A stretch of DNA of 59,237 bases from Halobacteriales archaeon QS_6_71_20 (GTDB taxonomy: Archaea; Halobacteriota; Halobacteria; Halobacteriales; Haloferacaceae), in the NCBI GenBank assembly GCA_003020945.1, contig PXRU01000022.1, positions 52,196 to 111,432 on the forward strand. Direction: 5' to 3'. Of the stretch, positions 8,861 to 17,944 are shown one piece after another (the stretch's first letter is position 1; the number at the start of each line of letters is the position of its first letter). The translations under genes and the position numbers were made by a program. Below the pieces are notes generated by a model that worked only from the letters and a program-made list of their open reading frames with translations, was not told the DNA's origin and made no database searches.

Positions 8861-10039
8861 TCACTCGGGCTCCTCGCGGGTGTACACCCCGAAGGCCGCG
8901 CTCTCCGGGGCGGCGGCCCGTACCGGCACTACCCCGACGGTGAACGGCTCGACCCCGTCGTCCGTCTCCCGCTCGACCTGTCGGGTGACGGTCTCCGCCG
9001 AGTGGAGGTCGTCGCCGAACAGCCGCCGCTCGGTGTCCGTCGGGAACGCCCGCGATACCGGCGAGCCGACCGGCGCGTCGCCGAAGGCGCGCTCGTACGC
9101 CGAGTTCACCTCTCGGAGCGTCGGGTCCTCCTCGGGCGCGTCCGCCTCGACGTACACCGCCGGCGAGCTGATGCCGTCGAAGAAGGCGTGGAGGCTGTCG
9201 CGTTCGAGCCGTAGCTCCGCCTCGCGGCGCAGGCGGGACAGCGCCTCGCCGGCGTGGGAGGCGACGATCTCGAGGAACTCCGCGTCGCGCTCGTCGAAGA
9301 CGCCGACCCGTCCGCTCGTCACCTGGACGATGCCGTGGTCGCCGACGGGGACGCTCACCGCCGACCGGACGTCGATCTCGCGGGCGCAGTCGGGGTCGGA
9401 CCGGTAGTCGTCGACGATCTGTGTCTCTCCCGTCCGGTACGTCCGTCCGGCGACGCCCTCGTCGACGGTCATCGTCACGTCGATCTCTCCCGGGAACGTG
9501 TGGCCGTACGGGTAGAACTCGTCGTCGTCGTCGACCATCGCGAGGACCACCCGGCCGTGTCCGAGCGCGTTCGTCACGGCGTCGACGACGGTGTCGCTCA
9601 CCTCCTCGACGGTCGCGCAGCCGGTCAGCTCCCGGGTGTACGTGTTCAGCGCCGAGAGTTTCGCGTTCGCCTCCGTGAGCTCGTCGCGTTTGCGCGCCTG
9701 CTCGACGCGGGCGGTCACGCGGGCCGCGAGCTCGCCGGTTCCGCCGTCGGTCGCGACGACGTCGCCGACGGGCACCGGCGGCACCTCGTCGCCGTACACG
9801 ACCAGCGGGACCTCGCCGGCGTCGGCCGAGAGCGCCTCCACGCAGTCAGGGTCGGTCACCGCGCAGACGACGCAGTCGATCGTGGGACCCAGTTCCCGGA
9901 GGAACTCGGCGGCGGTCGCCGGCGGCCGGACGACCACCTCGTGGTCGGTCTCCCGTTCGAGGTCGGCCGCCTTCGAGTCGTCCCTGTCCGACCTGTCGGG
10001 GATCACGAACAGCACGCGGGGCCGGTGGGACGCGGACAC
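8861..10039 (-). CDS. Receiver-like / GAF / PAS sensory regulator
   Basis: Predicted cytoplasmic sensor of 392 aa. The N-terminal 95 residues resemble a response-regulator receiver, but the site expected to hold the phosphorylated Asp reads IDCVVCAV, so it looks degenerate. A short coiled linker (EQARKRDELTEANAKLSALN) leads into a GAF domain (about residues 135-280, with VAGRTYRTGETQIVDDY) and then a PAS-like domain (about 290-385). No histidine-kinase domain and no bacterio-opsin-activator HTH is present at the C-terminus, so the output is unclear. The GTG at 10039 is chosen because a TATA box lies 22-31 bp upstream; the frame upstream of it is unlike protein. Confidence 0.75.
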   Translation of the reverse strand: MSASHRPRVLFVIPDRSDRDDSKAADLERETDHEVVVRPPATAAEFLRELGPTIDCVVCAVTDPDCVEALSADAGEVPLVVYGDEVPPVPVGDVVATDGGTGELAARVTARVEQARKRDELTEANAKLSALNTYTRELTGCATVEEVSDTVVDAVTNALGHGRVVLAMVDDDDEFYPYGHTFPGEIDVTMTVDEGVAGRTYRTGETQIVDDYRSDPDCAREIDVRSAVSVPVGDHGIVQVTSGRVGVFDERDAEFLEIVASHAGEALSRLRREAELRLERDSLHAFFDGISSPAVYVEADAPEEDPTLREVNSAYERAFGDAPVGSPVSRAFPTDTERRLFGDDLHSAETVTRQVERETDDGVEPFTVGVVPVRAAAPESAAFGVYTREEPE

Positions 10040-10060
10040 GCTTGTCCTGAGAGTCCTCCC

Positions 10061-10070
10061 GGTTATTAAC
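10061..10070 (-). promoter_or_regulatory. TATA box of the GAF/PAS regulator gene
   Basis: On the minus strand GTTAATAACC lies 22-31 bp before the GTG start at 10039. This is the spacing of a leaderless haloarchaeal promoter, and it decides the start codon. Confidence 0.55.
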
Positions 10071-10280
10071 TCATTCGCCACGAAACATCGGGTAGTGTCC
10101 CGATAACCGCCGGTATCGATCTCGTACCGGCTCCGCGGCTCGCCGGGGTCGAACGTTCGGCGGCGACTTCGATGAACGTCTCCGGCTCCTCGGCTTGAAA
10201 CGTCTACACCGGCCATCGACGTCCGATGCCGGCACTGCGACCGGCGCCGGTACTTCCGTCAACGACGTAAACGAGTTCGT

Positions 10281-10496
10281 ATGGGAACGAAACAGATGCG
10301 GGTAAGCGAGGACCTGTACGCTCGGGTGAAGTCCGAGAACAGAGAGGACGAAACGCTGTCCGAAACCCTCGACCGGCTCGTCGGCGGCTACTCGCTGATC
10401 GACCTCGCCGACGACGCCGAGGAACTGGATCTCGATGTGAGCATCGAGGAGGCGACTGACGGGACGGTCGGAGCGACGCCGCCGAGCCACGAATGA
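10281..10496 (+). CDS. vapB: VapB-type antitoxin
   Basis: A 71-aa protein with an N-terminal strand and helices of the archaeal VapB/DUF7557 type: MGTKQMRVSEDLYARVKSEN, then DETLSETLDRLVGGYSL. An acidic C-terminal tail would wrap around the toxin. The stop overlaps the toxin start (ATGA), the classic antitoxin-then-toxin order. Such antitoxins usually also repress their own promoter; no operator was identified here. Confidence 0.82.
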   Translation: MGTKQMRVSEDLYARVKSENREDETLSETLDRLVGGYSLIDLADDAEELDLDVSIEEATDGTVGATPPSHE

Positions 10497-10888
10497 TTCT
10501 GGACACGCAGTATCTCGGGAAACTCGCCGACGGCGACGATACCGCCCGCGAGAAAGCGAGAGAGCTCGGCGAGAGCGTCGTTCCGACTCGCGTGCCGACG
10601 GCAGTCGTCTGGGAAGTGTATACCGGTATCGGGAACGCGCCGTTGGGAGAGAAGCTGCGCGCGCTCTACGAACGACTGATCGCCAGCCGCTCGACCATCG
10701 ACCTCTCGCCGGAAGTGGCTCGGCGGGCCGGAGAACTGAAGCGGGAGCACATGAACTCCGACGTGGCGAAGGAACTCGATGGGGCCGATCCTCTCATCGC
10801 CGCCCACGGGCTACTCCTCGACGAGCCAGTGGTCTCGAACGATTCAGACTTTCGAGACGTCGAAGGGCTCGAAGTCATAACATACTGA
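10493..10888 (+). CDS. vapC: VapC PIN-domain toxin (ribonuclease)
   Basis: A 131-aa PIN-domain protein, predicted Mg-dependent RNase of a type II toxin-antitoxin pair. The acidic catalytic residues are visible: Asp4 in MILDTQYL, a Glu in VVWEVYTG, and the Asp residues in LDGADPLIAAH and SNDSDF. The length is standard. The ATG overlaps the vapB stop. Its RNA target cannot be told from sequence. Confidence 0.87.
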   Translation: MILDTQYLGKLADGDDTAREKARELGESVVPTRVPTAVVWEVYTGIGNAPLGEKLRALYERLIASRSTIDLSPEVARRAGELKREHMNSDVAKELDGADPLIAAHGLLLDEPVVSNDSDFRDVEGLEVITY

Positions 10889-11259
10889 CCGCCTACGATC
10901 ACCCACTTTCGATCTCGCTTTTCGTTACGCTGTAGGCAAATGATCCTCTGCAGTGGTCGAGGGACGTCTCATGTTCTCTCGGCCGCCCCGATCGAGACGG
11001 CCGCGACGGAGTACGTTTACGCGGCGATAGACCACACTAAGAGGAGAGCCGCGATCGGCCGCTTTCGCGAAGCAATCGAAAGCGGCTGGAGCGCGACGAC
11101 GACCACGACCGCCGGGCTCGGCCGCTTCCCGGACAGCGACGGCGCGTCCATCGACTGCCCGCTCCGAGGCGACGAGGTGTTCGACGCGCGGATCGGGAGG
11201 CATCCGTCCTCGGAGCGCTGGGGAGAGACCGCCGATCCGGCCATCGACGCGAGGAGCAG
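10889..11259. other. Gene-free stretch between convergent vapC and the S9 peptidase gene
   Basis: No convincing gene was found. The only clear structure is a perfect 10-bp inverted repeat, GCCGCTTTCG at 11058-11067 and CGAAAGCGGC at 11077-11086, with a 9-nt loop. Because both flanking genes end here, it could act as a transcript end or processing hairpin, but it has no following T run. Confidence 0.5.
11058..11086. repeat. Perfect 10-bp inverted repeat (hairpin) between convergent genes
   Basis: The two arms pair perfectly with a 9-nt loop, in DNA without coding character. Possible bidirectional terminator or protein-binding palindrome. Confidence 0.5.
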
Positions 11260-13110
11260 TCAGACGTGGTCGTCGAGGAACTCGACGATCCCGCGGTACG
11301 CCTCGATGCGGTTCTCCAGCTTCGAGAAGCCGTGCCCCTCGTCCTCGAAGACCAGCTTCCGGGTGGGGACGTGCTCGCTCGCCTTCTCGACGATCTGTTC
11401 GGCCTCCCCGACGGGGACGCGCGGGTCGTTCGCCCCGTGGAGGACGAAAAGCGGCGCGGCGATCTCGTCGACGTCGTTGATCGGCGAGATCGATTCGAGG
11501 AACTCGCGGTCCTCCGCCAGACTGCCGTACTCCGCCTCCCGGAGCTCGCGGCGCCAGTCGCCGGTGTTCTCGAGGAAGGTGACGAAGCTGGCGATGCCGA
11601 CGATGTCGACGCCGGCGGCCCACAGCTCCGGGTACTCCGTCATCGCCGACAGCACCATGAAGCCGCCGTAGCTCCCGCCCATGGCGACGATCCGGTCGGG
11701 GTCGACGACGGGGTGGTCGTGGAGCCACTCGACGGCCGCCTCGATGTCGGCCACCGAATCGAGCCGCTTCTCCACGTCGTCGAGGTGGGCGTACGCCTTC
11801 CCGTAGCCGGAGGAGCCGCGGACGTTCGGCTCGAACACCGCGTAGCCGTTGTTGAGGAAGTACTGCTTGACGGCGCTGAACGAGGGACGCCGCTGGCTCT
11901 CCGGGCCGCCGTGGATGTCGACGATCACCGGGGTCTCCCCCGTCGGAGCGTCGTTCGGGGTCGAGAAGAACGCGGGGATCTCCCGGCCGTCGAACGTCGG
12001 GTAGTGAACCAGCTCCGGCTCGACGAACGTCTCCGGGGGGATCCCCGCGGTGGCGGCGTGGGTCCACCGGCGCGCCTCGCCGGAGTCCGCGTCGACGACG
12101 TAGCAGTTCGTGTTGACCGTGCTGCCGGTCACGGTGACGGCCAGCCGGTCGCCGTCCGGCCCGAACGAGACGCCGCCGGCGACGCAGTTCGGGAGTTCCG
12201 GCTCCGCGAACGGCTCGACCCGGTCGGGCCCGGCGAGTTCGCCGACGGTGACCTCGGTGTACCCCTCGACGTTACGGGTGTAGGCAACGCGGCGGCTCTC
12301 CTCGTCGACCGCGACGCCGTCGACGTTCCACTCGCCCCCGGACTCGACGACCGTCAGGTCGCCGAGCGTCTCCGCCCGCTCCGACTCCTCCCCCCCGGCT
12401 CCCGCCGCCTCGCCGAGCGCGATCCGCTCCAGCCGCAGGCTGTCGGAGGCGTGGTCGGTGCAGACGTACACCGCGTCGCCGTCGGGGCCCCACTCGGGGC
12501 CGGAGAACCGCGCGTCCTCTGTGTGCGGGGTGACGTGCGTCAGCCCCCCGGAGTCGAGGTCGAGCACGTGGAGGTCGTGGTCGAAGCTCCCGCGCGCCTC
12601 GTGGACGAGCAGCCGCGTGTCGTCCGGCGACCAGCCCGCCACGGAGAGCCAGCCGTCGCCCTCGAACACGAGCTCGGCGTCCGCGCCCGTCGCCGCCCGG
12701 TCCTGGACGTACACGTCGAAGGCGGACTCGTCACGACGGTTCGAGGCGAACGCGATCCGCTCGCCGTCGTGGGACCACCCGCCCCAGCGGTGTTTCGCCG
12801 TCGGCATCGCCGTCCACTCGGTGACGACGCCGGTGTCGGGGTCGAGACGGTACAGCTGCGCCCGCTCGTCGCCGCCCTCGTCCATGCCGAACGCCAGCTC
12901 CCGGCGCTCGGGCGACCAGTCGACGAACGTGACGCGCTCCTCGAAGAAGGTGTGCTGTTCGGGCCACGCGCCCGGCTCCGGGAGGCTCCACACCTGCGGC
13001 GTGCCGGTCGTGTCCAGCAGGAACGCGAGGGTGCCGTCGGGGGCGAACGCGGCGCCGCCGGCCGACCGGACGTTCAGGTACCGCTCGATCTCGTACGACT
13101 GCTCGGTCAT
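11260..13110 (-). CDS. S9-family prolyl oligopeptidase / acylaminoacyl peptidase
   Basis: A 616-aa two-domain serine peptidase. The N-terminal 370 or so residues form WD-like beta-propeller repeats (for example FAPDGTLAF, DWSPERRELAF, GGWSHDGERIAFASN, GWSPDDTRLLV). The C-terminal alpha/beta hydrolase domain has the nucleophile motif GGSYGG, the oxyanion-region HGGPESQRRPSF, an Asp in HGANDPRVP, and the catalytic His in DEGHGFSKLENR. The start at 13110 (MTEQSYEIERYLNVRSAG) matches the beginning of the propeller; the frame upstream is not protein-like. No signal peptide, so probably cytoplasmic. It likely cleaves short peptides or acylated N-termini. Confidence 0.88.
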   Translation of the reverse strand: MTEQSYEIERYLNVRSAGGAAFAPDGTLAFLLDTTGTPQVWSLPEPGAWPEQHTFFEERVTFVDWSPERRELAFGMDEGGDERAQLYRLDPDTGVVTEWTAMPTAKHRWGGWSHDGERIAFASNRRDESAFDVYVQDRAATGADAELVFEGDGWLSVAGWSPDDTRLLVHEARGSFDHDLHVLDLDSGGLTHVTPHTEDARFSGPEWGPDGDAVYVCTDHASDSLRLERIALGEAAGAGGEESERAETLGDLTVVESGGEWNVDGVAVDEESRRVAYTRNVEGYTEVTVGELAGPDRVEPFAEPELPNCVAGGVSFGPDGDRLAVTVTGSTVNTNCYVVDADSGEARRWTHAATAGIPPETFVEPELVHYPTFDGREIPAFFSTPNDAPTGETPVIVDIHGGPESQRRPSFSAVKQYFLNNGYAVFEPNVRGSSGYGKAYAHLDDVEKRLDSVADIEAAVEWLHDHPVVDPDRIVAMGGSYGGFMVLSAMTEYPELWAAGVDIVGIASFVTFLENTGDWRRELREAEYGSLAEDREFLESISPINDVDEIAAPLFVLHGANDPRVPVGEAEQIVEKASEHVPTRKLVFEDEGHGFSKLENRIEAYRGIVEFLDDHV

Positions 13111-13234
13111 ACCGTCACCGTCGCCGCCGGGCGTCGAAAGCGTTCGGATCGGCGAGGGGTTCGCCGCCGGACAGTCGGCGCCGCCCCCTGGGCTACCGCC
13201 TCCCTTTTTACCTCCGCACGGGTACGAACCCGCA

Positions 13235-14296
13235 ATGCGAGTCGCGGTCGTTTCGATGGACACGACGGAGACGCGGGACACCCCCGCCGTCCGTCGGACG
13301 CGCCGCGTCGCCGCCGGCCTCGCCGACGGCGGTCACGAGGTCCGCTGGCTGTGCGCGAAGTGGTGGGACGGCCATCGCGACCGGTTCGAGCGGGACGGCG
13401 TCGAGTACCGCGCGGTCACCGCGGGTCCCGCGCCGGGGCCGTTCCGGTCGAAGCTCCCCTTCGCCCTCCGGAACGCCGGGCCGGACGTGGTCCACGCCGT
13501 CTCGGTGCCGCCGGGCCACGCCACGACCGCGAAACGCACCGCCCGGCTCCTGCGCGTCCCGGTCGTCGTCGACTGGTGGGAGCGCGACCCTGAGCGCGGC
13601 TCCGACCGCCGGTACCGCAAGACGGCGACCGCGGCCGACCGGGTGCTCACTCCCTCCGAGACCGTCCGGACGGCCGTGCGCGAACACGGCGCCAGCGACG
13701 TGCGCGCCCGGGTGATCCCCGAGAGCATCGACTTCGACCTGGTTCGCTCGGCCGGCGTCGACGACCGCTTCGACGCCGTCTGGGCCCGCGACCTCGACGA
13801 CGACGCCAACGTCGGGGAGTTCCTCCTCGCGCTGGCGGAGCTGCGCGACCGCGAGTGGACCGCGGCGGTCGTCGGCGACGGCCCCGCCCGCGCCGACGCC
13901 GAGCGGACGGCCGCCGACCTCCGGATCGACGACCGGGTGGCGTTCCTCGGCGACCTCGACGACGCCGACCTGGTGCCGGTGTTGAAGGGGTCGCACGTGT
14001 TCGCCCAGACGGCGACGTACGAGCCGTTCGCGACGGGACTCCTGTGGGCGCTGGCGTGCGGCTGCGTCGGTATCGTCGAGTACCAAGCCGGCTCCTCGGC
14101 CCACGAACTCGTTGAGGGGATCGAACGGGGGCGACTGGTGACGAGCCCGCGGGAGCTCGCCGACGAGATCGTCGCCTGCGGCGACCTCCCGGCGCGAGAG
14201 ACGAACGACCGCTTCGCCGCCTTCGATCGCGGGGCGGTGCTCGACGAGTGGGTGGACTGCTACCGCGAGGTCGTCGACGACCGGGGCTGGCTCTGA
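13235..14296 (+). CDS. GT4-type glycosyltransferase
   Basis: A 353-aa protein with the GT-B fold pattern. The N-terminal half starts MRVAVVSMDTTE and has a GGHEVRWL loop. The C-terminal half has VVGDGPARADAERTAADL, the VAFLGDLDDADLVPVLKGS region, and a donor-binding TYEPFATGLLWALACGCVG block typical of GT4 enzymes. It probably transfers a sugar from a nucleotide donor to a lipid or protein acceptor at the cytoplasmic face. It is divergent from the S9 peptidase gene and has no other glycan gene nearby, so the acceptor is unknown. Confidence 0.78.
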   Translation: MRVAVVSMDTTETRDTPAVRRTRRVAAGLADGGHEVRWLCAKWWDGHRDRFERDGVEYRAVTAGPAPGPFRSKLPFALRNAGPDVVHAVSVPPGHATTAKRTARLLRVPVVVDWWERDPERGSDRRYRKTATAADRVLTPSETVRTAVREHGASDVRARVIPESIDFDLVRSAGVDDRFDAVWARDLDDDANVGEFLLALAELRDREWTAAVVGDGPARADAERTAADLRIDDRVAFLGDLDDADLVPVLKGSHVFAQTATYEPFATGLLWALACGCVGIVEYQAGSSAHELVEGIERGRLVTSPRELADEIVACGDLPARETNDRFAAFDRGAVLDEWVDCYREVVDDRGWL

Positions 14297-14635
14297 CGAA
14301 CCGCTTTTCACGGGGGCCTCCCGCGCCTACGGCGCGCTCGACCCCCGTCAAAACCCGTTCATGACAAAACTGCCGCTCGCTCGGCCTCCGGAAGACTCGC
14401 TTCGCTCGTCTTCCGTGTTCTCGTTCGCTCTGCTCACGAGAACTCCGGCCTCACTCGCGGTACCGTCGCCGGCGACTCCCGCACCGCGGCCGCACCGCCG
14501 ACGTTCCCGCGACCGCGATCCGGCCTCACCGCGACGGCGTCGTAGTCGTGTGACTCCCGCCGCCGTCGTGCGTGTCCCCGCGCCGAGACGGATTCGATCG
14601 ACGGATATAGGTTCGGGACTCGTTTAGCCGCGGGC
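14297..14635. other. Gene-free stretch with a dispersed repeat copy
   Basis: No gene seen. It contains copy 2 of the dispersed 54-bp repeat at 14390-14443. Just before the halocyanin gene, GATATAGG at about 14602 is a plausible TATA element, about 30 bp from the ATG at 14636. Confidence 0.5.
14390..14443. repeat. Copy 2 of a dispersed 54-bp intergenic repeat
   Basis: It matches 7087-7140 at 48 of 54 bases, with an identical 19-base start. Both copies sit in intergenic DNA downstream of plus-strand genes. Confidence 0.5.
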
Positions 14636-15202
14636 ATGGACGACGACACGCTCAGCCGCCGGAGCTTCCTCCGGGGGGCGGCGGGCGCGACCGCCGCGAC
14701 GGGCGCGGCCGCCGCCGGCGCGGGCACCGCCGCGGCACAGGAGACGGCCGACGGCTCCGGCACGGTCGAGGTCGGCGCCGGCGAGCAGGGGCTCAAGTAC
14801 ACGCCCGGGACGGACAGCCCGCTGTACGTGACGCCCGGAACGACGGTCACCTTCGAGTGGGTGTCCGGCGGCCACAACATCGTCGTGGACGGCCAGCCCG
14901 ACGACGCCGCCTGGGAGGGACACGAGCCGATCGAGGACGAGGGGTTCTCGACGGAGTTCACCTTCGAGACGACGGGCACCTACGAGTACTACTGCGACCC
15001 CCACCAGTCGGTCGGCATGGCGGCCACCGTCGAGGTCGTCGAGGAGCTGCCGACGCCAGAGCCGACGGCCGCCGGACCGCCCGAGGTGCCCGACTCCGCG
15101 AAGAGCCTCGGGGTCGCCTCCTTCATCGCGATGGTCGCGACGCTCGGACTCGCGTTCTTCTTCACGAAGTACGGCGGCGACTACGACCCGCCCGACCAGT
15201 AG
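14636..15202 (+). CDS. Halocyanin-like blue copper protein, Tat-exported, C-terminally anchored
   Basis: Periplasm-side type 1 copper electron carrier, 188 aa. The N-terminus has a Tat signal (SRRSFLRG at residues 7-14) followed by an Ala/Gly-rich stretch. The cupredoxin domain (about 40-135) shows all four copper ligands: His80 in GGHN, then Cys120, His123 and Met128 in YYCDPHQSVGM. After a Pro-rich linker, one hydrophobic helix (about 150-172) and a short charged tail anchor it to the membrane. This layout is like halocyanins tied to respiratory oxidases or bc-type complexes, but no oxidase gene is adjacent. It is transcribed alone. Confidence 0.88.
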   Translation: MDDDTLSRRSFLRGAAGATAATGAAAAGAGTAAAQETADGSGTVEVGAGEQGLKYTPGTDSPLYVTPGTTVTFEWVSGGHNIVVDGQPDDAAWEGHEPIEDEGFSTEFTFETTGTYEYYCDPHQSVGMAATVEVVEELPTPEPTAAGPPEVPDSAKSLGVASFIAMVATLGLAFFFTKYGGDYDPPDQ

Positions 15203-15574
15203 TCGCCGCGCCGACGGCCGGACGGGGTCGTTCCGCCGCGGGCCCCGGTCTCAGTTCCCGATCACGTAGTTGTTCTCACGCCGCCGCTGGCCCGACGAGG
15301 AGCTCGGCGGCCGGATCGGCCGCCGTCTCAGGCTCCGTTGGCCGACCTGCACACAGCCGATCGATAGCCGGTCGCGTTCCGGACGTCACCCGGCAACAAC
15401 TGTCGCCGATCCGATAGCTTCAACACCGGAACCGCGAACGTCGAGACGGGGGCCACAGGGGACTGTCAGAGGCACACATCGACCCGCGTACCCGGGCGGC
15501 CGCGCCGGCGCCCCGAGCGGTGGAGTCGTCGGTCCGCCACACACGGGTCGGTTCTTTTCGCGCTCGGGAGACGC
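15203..15574. other. Gene-free stretch
   Basis: No supported gene. On the minus strand a short frame ends RRRENNYVIGN before TGA at 15251-15253, which looks like a protein C-terminus, but no start or domain could be tied to it. The rest has no clear repeat or promoter. Confidence 0.35.
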
Positions 15575-16633
15575 CTACAGCGAGTAGTCGGTCGAGCCGT
15601 CCTCCGCGTCGAGGACGGCGCCGAGCAGGTCGATGGCGGCGCGGATGTCGTCGCCGTGGGCGGTCTCGGTGACGGTGTGGAGGTACCGCGTCGGGATCGA
15701 GATCGCGCCCACGGGCTTGGCGCCGTTCGACGTCTGGAACCCCGCGGTGTCGGTGCCGCCGGCGGGCAGCACCTCCAGTTGGTGGGGGATCTCCTCCGCC
15801 TCGGCGACGTCGCGGATGCGGCGCGTCACCGTCGGGTTCGTGATGACGGAGCCGTCCTTCAGCTTCACGGCGGCGCCCTCGCCGAGCCGCGTCACCCGCT
15901 TGTCCTCGTCGACGCCCGGCGTGTCGGAGGCGATCGTCACGTCGAGCGCGATCGCCAGGTCGGGGTCCACGTCGACGCCGAGCGCCTCCGCGCCGCGGAG
16001 GCCGACCTCCTCCTGGACAGTCGCACAGAAGTGGATCGTCGCGTCCGGGTCCTCGAACTCGCGGGCCGCCTCCAGCATGGCGAACAGACACACCCGGTCG
16101 TCGAGCGCCTTGCCGGTCACCGTCTCGCCCATCCGGACGGTCGACTGCTCCATCGTGACGAGGTCGCCGACGGCGACCACCTCGCGCACGTCCTCCGCGT
16201 CCATGCCGAGGTCGATGACGACGTCCTCGACGGCGTCGTCGCTCTCGCGCTCCTCCTCGCCGAGGGTGTGGGGCGGCACTGAGCCGATGACGCCCGTGAG
16301 GTCGCCCCGGCCGGTGTGGACGCGGACGCGCTGGGCGCGCAGCACGCGGGCGTCCCACCCGCCGAGCGCGTCCACCTTCAGGAAGCCGTCGTCGGTCACG
16401 TATTTCACCATGAAGCCGATCTCGTCCATGTGGGCCGCGACGGCGACCTCGTAGTCGCCGCTCCCCTCGACGGTGCCGACGACGTTGCCCATCGAGTCGG
16501 TACGCACCTCGTCGACGGCGTCGTCGAACACGGTGCGCACGCGGTCGCGGACGCGGTCCTCGTAGCCGGGCACGCCGCTCGTCTCGGTCAGCTCTCGCAG
16601 GAGGTCGAAGTCGAACGCGAACTCTGACGTCAC
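15575..16633 (-). CDS. M42-family metallo-aminopeptidase
   Basis: A 352-aa dinuclear-metal aminopeptidase of the TET/DNPEP-like type that forms large cytoplasmic assemblies degrading peptides (family knowledge). Visible metal ligands and catalytic residues are His and Asp in VAAHMDEIGFMV, Asp in GKALDDRVCLF, Glu pair in ATVQEEVGLRGA, Asp in AIALDVTIASD, and His in PTRYLHTVTE. The GTG at 16633 (VTSEFAFDFDLLRELTETSG) gives the normal length and N-terminal helix; the upstream frame is noise. Some relatives were annotated as endoglucanase, which is a historical error. Confidence 0.9.
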   Translation of the reverse strand: MTSEFAFDFDLLRELTETSGVPGYEDRVRDRVRTVFDDAVDEVRTDSMGNVVGTVEGSGDYEVAVAAHMDEIGFMVKYVTDDGFLKVDALGGWDARVLRAQRVRVHTGRGDLTGVIGSVPPHTLGEEERESDDAVEDVVIDLGMDAEDVREVVAVGDLVTMEQSTVRMGETVTGKALDDRVCLFAMLEAAREFEDPDATIHFCATVQEEVGLRGAEALGVDVDPDLAIALDVTIASDTPGVDEDKRVTRLGEGAAVKLKDGSVITNPTVTRRIRDVAEAEEIPHQLEVLPAGGTDTAGFQTSNGAKPVGAISIPTRYLHTVTETAHGDDIRAAIDLLGAVLDAEDGSTDYSL

Positions 16634-16846
16634 GCCACCCCGGTTCGGCTCGCGGGCGAAAGAACCCGACGGTACCGGCTCGGACGGCCGGCTGCCGTGG
16701 TGTCGGGGGGTGTCGGGATAGGAAGGGATTGTCTGCCGAGCCGCCGGGCTGCCAGACTGCTGGGCCGCCGGGCGACCGAACAGGAACGGCTCCGGCGTCG
16801 TCCGTCGTTCCGGAACGCTTTTGCGGTATCGCCCGCCGTTGCGGGT

Positions 16847-17110
16847 ATGACCGACGACGACGTCGAGGCCGACCTCCGTGCGCAGTTCCACGACGCCTTC
16901 TCGGACGCCGACTACCCGGTGTCGAGCCAGATGGACCTCGTGCCGGCGCTCCCGCAGGGCCCCGGGACGACGTTCGAGTCGGGCGACGTCTCCTTCACGG
17001 CGATGGAGCTCGCGGCGAAGCTCGGCTCCAGGCAGGAGTTCCCCTACGAGGACGCCGAGTCGCTCGTCGACGACGTCATGGAGGGGCTGCGGGAGAACGG
17101 GATGCTCTGA
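16847..17110 (+). CDS. MTH865-like small protein
   Basis: An 87-aa acidic protein that matches the layout of the MTH865 family: a first helix (DVEADLRAQFHDAF), a DADYPVSSQMDLVPALPQGP segment, a GDVSFTAMELAAKL helix, then FPYEDAESLVDDVMEGLRENG. The structure of the family founder is EF-hand-like but without a known activity. ATG at 16847, monocistronic. Confidence 0.7.
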   Translation: MTDDDVEADLRAQFHDAFSDADYPVSSQMDLVPALPQGPGTTFESGDVSFTAMELAAKLGSRQEFPYEDAESLVDDVMEGLRENGML

Positions 17111-17304
17111 GCCGGCGACCCGAACGGGGCGCCGCGAACTCGCTTCGCGCAAACGACTCACCCGGCGGCCGTGGCGAGACCTAACTCCCTCCCCTCGACG
17201 GTCCCGGGCGTCCCCCGCACACGGCGTCTCGTTCCGTCCGGAGTCGAGGGAGAACGTGTCGCCGCCGGCGAGGGGTTCAAGACCGGCCGACGCCAACGCC
17301 GGGT

Positions 17305-17927
17305 GTGTTCGGTGAGTGGATCGCCGCGCTGCCGGGGTGGCTGCTGTGGGGCGTCGTCGTCGGCGTCGTCGCCTCCGGCGGCGTCGCCGCCGCCTTCCTC
17401 GCGGCCGACAGGCTGTTTCCCGACCCGCCGACCCGCACCGGCGGCCCCAACCGAGGGTCACTCCGACGGAAGGCGGAGATGCGCGACTACCTCGACCGGA
17501 TCGACGAGCGGTACGTGGAGGACGCCGACCTCGACGGGACGACCGTCGCCTTCCACCTCCCGGAACGCGGCGTCGCCATCACCTTCGACGTGCACGCGTA
17601 CTTCGCGATCGAGAACGACGGGACGCGCGACGTCCACCCGATCCTCTGTGAACACGAGATGCCCGGCTCGCACCTCGGCCGGCGGCTCCCCTTCGAGGTG
17701 CCGGAGGTCCGTCTCGGGCCGCCCGCGGGGGGACCGCCCCCGTCGCCAGCGCCTTCGACACGCTCGGTCTGCCGGCGACCGCCGGCCGGGAGACGGTCGA
17801 GGCGGCCTACCGGGAGAAGGTGAAGGAGGTCCACCCCGACCAGGGCGGGAGCCCGGAGGCGTTCTCGGAGGTGCGGGAGGCGTACGCGACCGCCCGCGAC
17901 CACGCCGAGGAATCCGGGCGGGCGTAG
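17305..17927 (+). CDS. Membrane-anchored J-domain protein, interrupted by an apparent 1-nt deletion
   Basis: The GTG at 17305 starts a protein with one N-terminal membrane helix (about residues 8-34), then a charged domain of unknown type. After residue 140 the frame loses sense, while the next frame reads ASAFDTLGLPATAGRETVEAAYREKVKEVHPDQGG and ends at TAG 17925-17927. That segment is a J domain with the HPD motif (VHPDQ). Adding one G to the G6 run at 17727-17732 joins them in a smooth reading (PPAGGTAPVASAF), total about 207 aa. J domains stimulate Hsp70 (DnaK) ATPase. A C-terminal J domain on a membrane anchor is common in haloarchaea. The break is probably sequencing error in a homopolymer. 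Confidence 0.72.
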
Positions 17928-17944
17928 CCCGCTCCCCGTCCGTC

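Noticed and set aside
11017..11244. 75-codon minus-strand frame after the S9 peptidase gene
   Set aside because: Low-complexity, spans the hairpin, no promoter; likely chance.
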